From CAUJIW01 sp963205175 (GTDB lineage: Bacteria > Pseudomonadota > Alphaproteobacteria > Sphingomonadales > Sphingomonadaceae): a stretch of 45,821 nt of DNA. Within the stretch, counting starts at the first letter, position 1; each line of letters begins with the position of its first letter. The notes under the pieces are model-generated. The model was not told the origin of the DNA, ran no database searches, and saw only the letters and a list, made by a program, of their open reading frames with translations. Positions 42,315 to 45,821 of the stretch are shown in pieces. The position numbers and the translations under genes are program-made. Where the stretch lies: NCBI GenBank assembly GCA_041060555.1, contig JBEUDS010000028.1; one strand, given 5' to 3'.

Positions 42315-43521
42315 CAAGGGCCTCGGCGAGCAGGGCGACGGAGAGGGCATAGAAGTTCGAGCAATTATAGTCCAGCAGCACCCGGTAGTTGCGACTGGTG
42401 AGGTAGGCCGGGCCGTCCGGACCGTCGGGCTCCACCAGCGTCAGCTCGGTTTCGGGCGCCGGCCACGTGGTGCCCCCGTTCACCGCCGTCACGCCCAGCT
42501 GCTGCCAGACGCCGGCCGCCAGCCAGCTACTGTGCCTGGACAACGCCGGCACGCACTTGGCGGGCCGTTCCGTGGCGCGGACCGCCTCGCGGTCGAAACC
42601 GTCGGGCAATCGAACCTCGAAGCCCCAGCGCAGCCCCGGCTCCCAGCCGTTGGTCGCCAGCAGGTTGGCGGTGGACGCAAAGATGTCGGCCGCCGAGCGC
42701 CACAGATCGACCCGGCCGTCGCCATCACCATCGACGGCATAGCGCAGGAAGGACGTGGGCATGAACTGGGTCTGACCGAAGGCGCCGGCCCAGGAGCCGC
42801 GCAGATCGGCCGGCGAGGCCCGCTGCTGGTCGACAATGCGCATCACGGCCCACAGCTCGCGGCGAAACAGCGCCGAGCGACGGCCGTCATAGGCAAGGCT
42901 GGCCAGCGCCCGCACCACCGGCGTACGGCCCGTATAACTGCCGTAATTGGTCTCCATGCCCCAGATCGCCACCAGCACCGGGGCGGGCACCCCGTAAGCC
43001 GTCTCGGCGGCGGACAGATGTTCCTCGACCTCGTTACGGGCCGACAGCCCGCGCGCCACCTTGGTCGGCGTGAAGCGCTTTTCCATGTAGGCGGCGTAGG
43101 AGGCGCGCACCTCGGGCTGATTGCGATCGAGCGCGACAATGGCGGGCGACAGTGTCAGGTCGTCGAACAGCGTTGCCAGCGTCGCCTCGGCGATGCCATG
43201 ACGGCGAGCGGCATCGCGCACCGAGCCCAGCCATGCCTCGAAGCTCTGACCGTCAAGCACCGGTGGCAGAACCTCGCCGTCGGCGGCGACGATGGTGGGC
43301 ATCACCGGCGGCGCCGTCATATCGTCGGCGGCAAGGGACGGGTCCGGCGCCTGGGCGCCCTGCTGTGGCAGCTGGCTGCATGCCGCCAGCAGCACCGGCA
43401 GCAGGAGCGGCAGCAGCACCGGCAGCAGGAGCGGCAGCAGAATCGACCGCACGCCGGCCGTCAACGCCATGGGCGTGGCCGACATCAGCAGGGGCCTTGG
43501 CAAGGGTTTGAGCGCGAACAT
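42247..43521 (-). CDS. mltB: lytic murein transglycosylase, MltB family lipoprotein
   Basis: The protein (424 residues from ATG 43521) has a long hydrophobic signal ending in the lipobox LLAAC. The MltB/SLT-2 domain follows (SFEAWLGSVRDAARRHGI, WGMETNYGSYTGRTPVVRALASLAY with catalytic Glu, GSWAGAFGQTQFMPTSF, AVDGDGDGRVDLWRSAADIFAS). A C-terminal peptidoglycan-binding-like region includes SRNYRVLLDYNCSNFYALSVALLAEAL. It cleaves glycan strands to anhydromuropeptides. The start is uncertain: ATG 43548, 43485 and 43470 are in frame and none has a strong Shine-Dalgarno. A 24-bp tandem repeat sits in the signal-peptide core. Confidence 0.92.
   Translation of the reverse strand: MFALKPLPRPLLMSATPMALTAGVRSILLPLLLPVLLPLLLPVLLAACSQLPQQGAQAPDPSLAADDMTAPPVMPTIVAADGEVLPPVLDGQSFEAWLGSVRDAARRHGIAEATLATLFDDLTLSPAIVALDRNQPEVRASYAAYMEKRFTPTKVARGLSARNEVEEHLSAAETAYGVPAPVLVAIWGMETNYGSYTGRTPVVRALASLAYDGRRSALFRRELWAVMRIVDQQRASPADLRGSWAGAFGQTQFMPTSFLRYAVDGDGDGRVDLWRSAADIFASTANLLATNGWEPGLRWGFEVRLPDGFDREAVRATERPAKCVPALSRHSSWLAAGVWQQLGVTAVNGGTTWPAPETELTLVEPDGPDGPAYLTSRNYRVLLDYNCSNFYALSVALLAEALDVPPQPDAPNPEDAAQPPVVTP
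43387..43440. repeat. 24-bp tandem repeat in the mltB signal peptide
   Basis: The 24-base unit at 43387-43410 is repeated exactly at 43411-43434, followed by six more matching bases (43435-43440). It encodes PLLLPVLL twice in the hydrophobic core of the signal sequence. The unit is a multiple of three, so copy-number change by slippage would keep frame and alter only h-region length. Confidence 0.92.
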
Positions 43522-43718
43522 GACTGAATTTGTGCCATAATCAGCCATTCGCGCCAAGGGCCACCAGGGCCGACCCGGCCGGATGGACACGCGTGCCGGC
43601 CCGACTGTCGCACCAGGGCATCACTGCCGCGCGATCGTTACGGCACCGACGGTCGCCACCCGGTTCTTTTGACGCCGGGACTTGCGCCCGATGGACGGAT
43701 CGGGAAAAGAGAGCCAAC

Positions 43719-43757
43719 GGATGGGTGGCCGAGCGGTTTAAGGCACCGGTCTTGTAA
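43719..43757 (+). pseudogene. 5'-half tRNA remnant (serine-tRNA-like)
   Basis: GGATGGG, a D-arm GCCGAGCGGTTTAAGGC and the 5' anticodon strand CCGGT with loop CTTGTAA look like the first half of a class II tRNA. No 3' anticodon strand, T-arm or CCCATCC acceptor partner follows. Bases 43725-43754 match 43890-43919 of the intact tRNA-Ser at 27 of 30 positions, and similarity ends at the anticodon. The intact loop would read TGT, odd for a serine-type body. It is probably a broken duplicate or one side of an integration event. Confidence 0.75.
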
Positions 43758-43804
43758 GCTGCTGGACCTGATGGCCTGGTGCAGAAGAACAGGGGGTATT
43801 TGCA

Positions 43805-43873
43805 AGGGGTTAGCGACAGGTCGCTTTCTGCGGCGAAACGGCTCATAAGCCTATCGTCAGCAGCTAAGCCCCT
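43805..43873 (+). other. foldable spacer between tRNA remnant and tRNA-Ser
   Basis: AGGGGTTA (43805-43812) can pair with TAAGCCCCT (43865-43873) with one bulged G, enclosing two four-base-pair hairpins: GCGA-CAGG-TCGC (43813-43824) and GGCT-CATA-AGCC (43840-43851). The result is a multi-branched fold of about 70 bases. It may be a small structured RNA, a tRNA leader, or chance pairing in a short region. Confidence 0.35.
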
Positions 43874-43883
43874 GAATCGGTAT

Positions 43884-43973
43884 GGAAGCGTGGCCGAGTG
43901 GTTGAAGGCACTGGTCTTGAAAACCAGCAACGGGGCAACCCGTTCGTGGGTTCGAATCCCACCGCTTCCGCCA
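43884..43973 (+). tRNA. tRNA-Ser (anticodon TGA)
   Basis: A complete class II tRNA: acceptor GGAAGCG/CGCTTCC, D-arm GCCGAGTGGTTGAAGGC, anticodon stem CTGGT/ACCAG with loop CTTGAAA giving TGA (reads UCA), variable arm CAACGGGGCAACCCGTTC, T-arm GTGGG-TTCGAAT-CCCAC, discriminator G and encoded CCA (43971-43973). tRNA-Ser 3' ends are frequent integration sites, and base composition changes immediately downstream. Confidence 0.96.
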
Positions 43974-43984
43974 CCTGAGGCGTG

Positions 43985-44020
43985 AACATATGTTGAACAC
44001 TGGGCCGGACAACCTATCTT
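43985..44020 (+). promoter_or_regulatory. candidate promoter and operator of the two-gene operon
   Basis: TTGAAC (43993-43998), a 16-base spacer and TATCTT (44015-44020) form a plausible sigma-70 promoter. The perfect 10-bp palindrome AACATATGTT (43985-43994) overlaps the edge of the -35 and could be a repressor site. Downstream, AGCGCTCTTG (44022-44031) can pair with CAAGCGCT (44043-44050), with one bulge, placing the Shine-Dalgarno GGGGGA (44037-44042) in the hairpin loop directly before ATG 44051. Confidence 0.45.
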
Positions 44021-44050
44021 GAGCGCTCTTGGTCTTGGGGGACAAGCGCT

Positions 44051-44908
44051 ATGGGGGAGATGGTTCTTCGGATTTGGGATGTCGAGCATGGGGCCTGCGC
44101 CATGCTTCACCCGCTGGTGGACGGAATTGCTGGCCGACTGGCAATGATCGACTCGGGGTGTATGGCGCAGTGGAGGCCAAGCACTTTTATTCGGCAGGGC
44201 TTGAACCGAGGCACACTCGACTACCTGTTCATCACCAACGCCGATCAAGACCATATGTCGGACCTTGAAGGGCTCGAGCGCGAAGGCATTTTCGTCGACA
44301 CCTTGTTTCGTAATCCGACCTACACTGGTCCCGAAATGTATGCCATCAAGTCTATCAGCGGCCCCGTATCCGCTGACGCCCAATGGTATGTGCAAGCCTG
44401 CGGGGCATATGACACGCCGACTAGCTTGCCCTTCAATGCCAATATGGGCGGCATCACGGCGAATTGCTTCTTCAATCACTACCCTCAATTTACCGATACG
44501 AATGACCTCAGTCTGGTCGTATTCATCGAGTTTGCGGGCTTCAAAATTCTGTTCCCCGGCGACTTGGAGAAGCCCGGCTGGCGTTCGTTGCTCCAGCGAG
44601 CAGACTTCAGGGCTGCACTAAATGGCACAAATATCCTTGTCGCTTCCCATCACGGGCGCGAAAGCGGCTTCTGCAAGGACGTATTCAATTGGGTCACGCC
44701 GGACGCTGTGGTCATTTCTGACAAGCCCATCGCTCATGCTACGCAACTCATGGCTCCGGACTATCGGCGTGTCACCCGCGATGAGGGGGTCATTGTGAGA
44801 TCGACGATGAAGACCCGTCACGTGCTGACCACGCGCCGCGATGGCTGGATTCAGTTCACCGTAGGCAGCGATGGGAGCTATTTCATCGATACGGAATGCG
44901 CCGGATGA
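44051..44908 (+). CDS. ComEC-like metallo-beta-lactamase-fold protein with altered metal motif
   Basis: The 285-residue soluble protein begins LRIWDVEHGACAML...LAMIDSG, the pattern that opens ComEC/Rec2-type hydrolase domains. It has ITNADQDHMSDLEGL where the superfamily has THxHxDH, then LFPGDLEKPGW and VASHHGRESGF. The first His is Asn and the second is Asp; the DxDH part, the GD and the HHG remain. ComEC-type domains also have Asp at the second site, so activity (perhaps nuclease or phosphodiesterase) is possible. It lacks a signal peptide and membrane helices. Codon use is clearly less G+C-rich than in upstream genes (29 of 60 bases at 44281-44340). It overlaps the next gene by ATGA and lies 77 bases after tRNA-Ser. 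Confidence 0.8.
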   Translation: MGEMVLRIWDVEHGACAMLHPLVDGIAGRLAMIDSGCMAQWRPSTFIRQGLNRGTLDYLFITNADQDHMSDLEGLEREGIFVDTLFRNPTYTGPEMYAIKSISGPVSADAQWYVQACGAYDTPTSLPFNANMGGITANCFFNHYPQFTDTNDLSLVVFIEFAGFKILFPGDLEKPGWRSLLQRADFRAALNGTNILVASHHGRESGFCKDVFNWVTPDAVVISDKPIAHATQLMAPDYRRVTRDEGVIVRSTMKTRHVLTTRRDGWIQFTVGSDGSYFIDTECAG

Positions 44909-45558
44909 GCAGCAAGTCTCTTAAGGCTGACTACCAGAAGTGGCTGTGGATGCTGGCGATAGCCGATATCGTCGTTATCCTGCTGTTTCTCGTGCCCGGC
45001 ATTTCGTCTGATGCCAGCCTGTCTAGCCTAGCCCACTGGCGGTTGCTCACGACGATCATCGTGCCGGTTGGCGTGCTGTTGCTCGTCAATGCCTTGCCGC
45101 ACAAGCTCAAGTGCATGTTGGTGTATTGGAAGCCGTACGGCTGGCTTCCGGGTTGCGAGGTCTTTTCCAAGTTCGCATCTGGCGATGTGCGCATCGACAT
45201 GAAGGCTCTCGCCAAGCATGTCGGAAAACTACCATCGGGTCAGAACGAACAAAACGCCCGCTGGTATCAGCTGTACAAGCTGGTTGAGAACGAACCCGAA
45301 ATTACCGAGGTCCATCGCAACTTCTTGATGTATCGCGACATGGCAACGCTCAGCCTCCCGTTCATCGTGCTGGCACCACTCTCGCTTTTCTGGGCAGGAG
45401 CATCGGTAGAGGCACAATGGGGCGGTGCTGCCATCTTCCTGATCCAGTTTCTTCTCACCGCTATCAGCGCCCGGTGGAGCGGAATCAGGTTCGTATGCAA
45501 CGTCCTCGCCCTGCATTCGGCTCGCCCGATAGAGGGCGCGAAACTCAGCCGACGTTGA
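44905..45558 (+). CDS. hypothetical protein with four predicted membrane segments
   Basis: This 217-residue protein has two hydrophobic segments near the N-terminus (about 14-34 LWMLAIADIVVILLFLVPGI; about 45-64 LLTTIIVPVGVLLLVNAL), a soluble middle of about 85 residues (KCMLVYWKPYGW to RNFLMYRD), and two more segments (about 147-166 and 170-188). I recognise no family. The start at ATG 44905 forms a four-base ATGA overlap with the upstream stop; ATG 44896 would add three residues. The coupling implies that it works with the hydrolase-fold protein. The architecture of a soluble sensor/enzyme plus small multi-pass protein resembles some membrane-effector defence pairs, but that is inference. 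Confidence 0.75.
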   Translation: MSSKSLKADYQKWLWMLAIADIVVILLFLVPGISSDASLSSLAHWRLLTTIIVPVGVLLLVNALPHKLKCMLVYWKPYGWLPGCEVFSKFASGDVRIDMKALAKHVGKLPSGQNEQNARWYQLYKLVENEPEITEVHRNFLMYRDMATLSLPFIVLAPLSLFWAGASVEAQWGGAAIFLIQFLLTAISARWSGIRFVCNVLALHSARPIEGAKLSRR

Positions 45559-45821
45559 ACCTCGACCGCTTATGACCCGCTTATCAGCGTCGGCACGACC
45601 AGCCGATTCAATAGATGTATTCGCCACTTCGCGAACACTTCCATACAATTCAGGGTTTGCCGTTCTTGCGCTATAGGTCGCAGGGAAGGAGCGATGATCG
45701 GCCCCCACGGACGGGTCCAATTTGATTGTTAGTGCAATGATGGTCGTGGCGCCAGCGCGGGCGGCATCGCTGGTTGGGGTTGCAGGGCCGCCCGCGCGAA
45801 TGCCGGGATGAAGACCTCCGG
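45559..45821. other. end of window, no gene identified
   Basis: These 263 bases after the two-gene operon contain no open frame I can support. GCCGACG (45548-45554) and CGTCGGC (45588-45594) could form a loose stem around the operon's stop codon. The far end holds the perfect inverted repeat described separately. The region may be the start of another gene or mobile element that continues beyond the window. Confidence 0.5.
45755..45797. repeat. perfect 11-bp inverted repeat near the window end
   Basis: GCGCGGGCGGC (45755-45765) is exactly complementary to GCCGCCCGCGC (45787-45797), with a 21-base intervening loop. No T-run follows on the forward strand. It could be a terminator for a gene entering from the right, or an element end. 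Confidence 0.7.

Noticed and set aside
43719..43973. Group I intron splitting a tRNA at its anticodon loop
   Set aside because: The 5' half has acceptor GGATGGG, but the downstream 3' half belongs to tRNA-Ser with acceptor CGCTTCC. No matching 3' exon (CCCATCC) occurs in the window.
43541..44488. A 315-codon reverse frame spanning both tRNA sequences
   Set aside because: Its recognisable peptides are translations of tRNA genes, and it is antisense to the hydrolase-fold gene, so it is an artefact.
45229..45720. A 163-codon reverse frame at the right end
   Set aside because: It is largely antisense to the four-segment membrane protein, has Arg/Asp/Glu-rich random composition and no Shine-Dalgarno.
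1..45821. CRISPR arrays, transposases or integrases
   Set aside because: No regularly spaced repeats with unique spacers, and no protein with transposase or integrase motifs, were seen on either strand.

Overview
The window is a stretch of G+C-rich alphaproteobacterial chromosome, probably from Rhodospirillales or a close relative. This rests on gene content and order: a lipoyl-domain-bearing PdhB, fused IspDF, ntrB-ntrC-ntrY-ntrX followed by hfq-hflX-mazG, and an rlpA-dac-tmk-holB-metG-tatD cluster. I could not run database searches. Families are named from motifs that can be read in the translated sequence, and start codons are chosen from Shine-Dalgarno spacing and family length.

Bases 1-8702 hold a two-domain cold-shock protein, a DUF192 protein, enolase, an FtsB-like division protein and the complete pyruvate dehydrogenase set (pdhA, pdhB, pdhC, lpdA). 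A reverse-strand beta-carbonic anhydrase separates this from lipoate synthase (lipA), whose product is the cofactor carried by PdhB and PdhC. Next come a Coq10/RatA-like START protein, pncC/cinA and ispDF on the reverse strand, and a forward run of dusB, ntrB, ntrC, ntrY and ntrX (nitrogen and redox signalling), then hfq and hflX. A strong intrinsic terminator sits exactly where hflX should begin. mazG converges on hflX.

Bases 23082-26800 are accessory: a small membrane protein, a secreted purple-acid-phosphatase-like enzyme preceded by a textbook PHO box, and a PEP-CTERM surface protein preceded by a strong sigma-54 promoter match. A tRNA-Glu(CTC) follows. Bases 26797-35216 return to core functions: an M19 dipeptidase, gshA, rsmE, ubiA, pmbA/tldE, a CysQ-like phosphatase, rlmB and tRNA-Tyr. 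Bases 35312-43521 are one reverse-strand cell-envelope and information-processing cluster: mltB, rlpA, dac, tmk, holB, metG, tatD and a PhnP-like hydrolase.

From about 43700 the character changes. There is a 5'-half tRNA remnant, a foldable spacer, an intact tRNA-Ser(TGA), and then a lower-G+C two-gene operon: a ComEC-like metallo-beta-lactamase-fold protein with an altered metal motif, overlapping by ATGA with a protein predicted to have four membrane segments. This tRNA-adjacent pair is the best candidate here for an undescribed system, possibly defence-related. That role is inference from architecture and location only.
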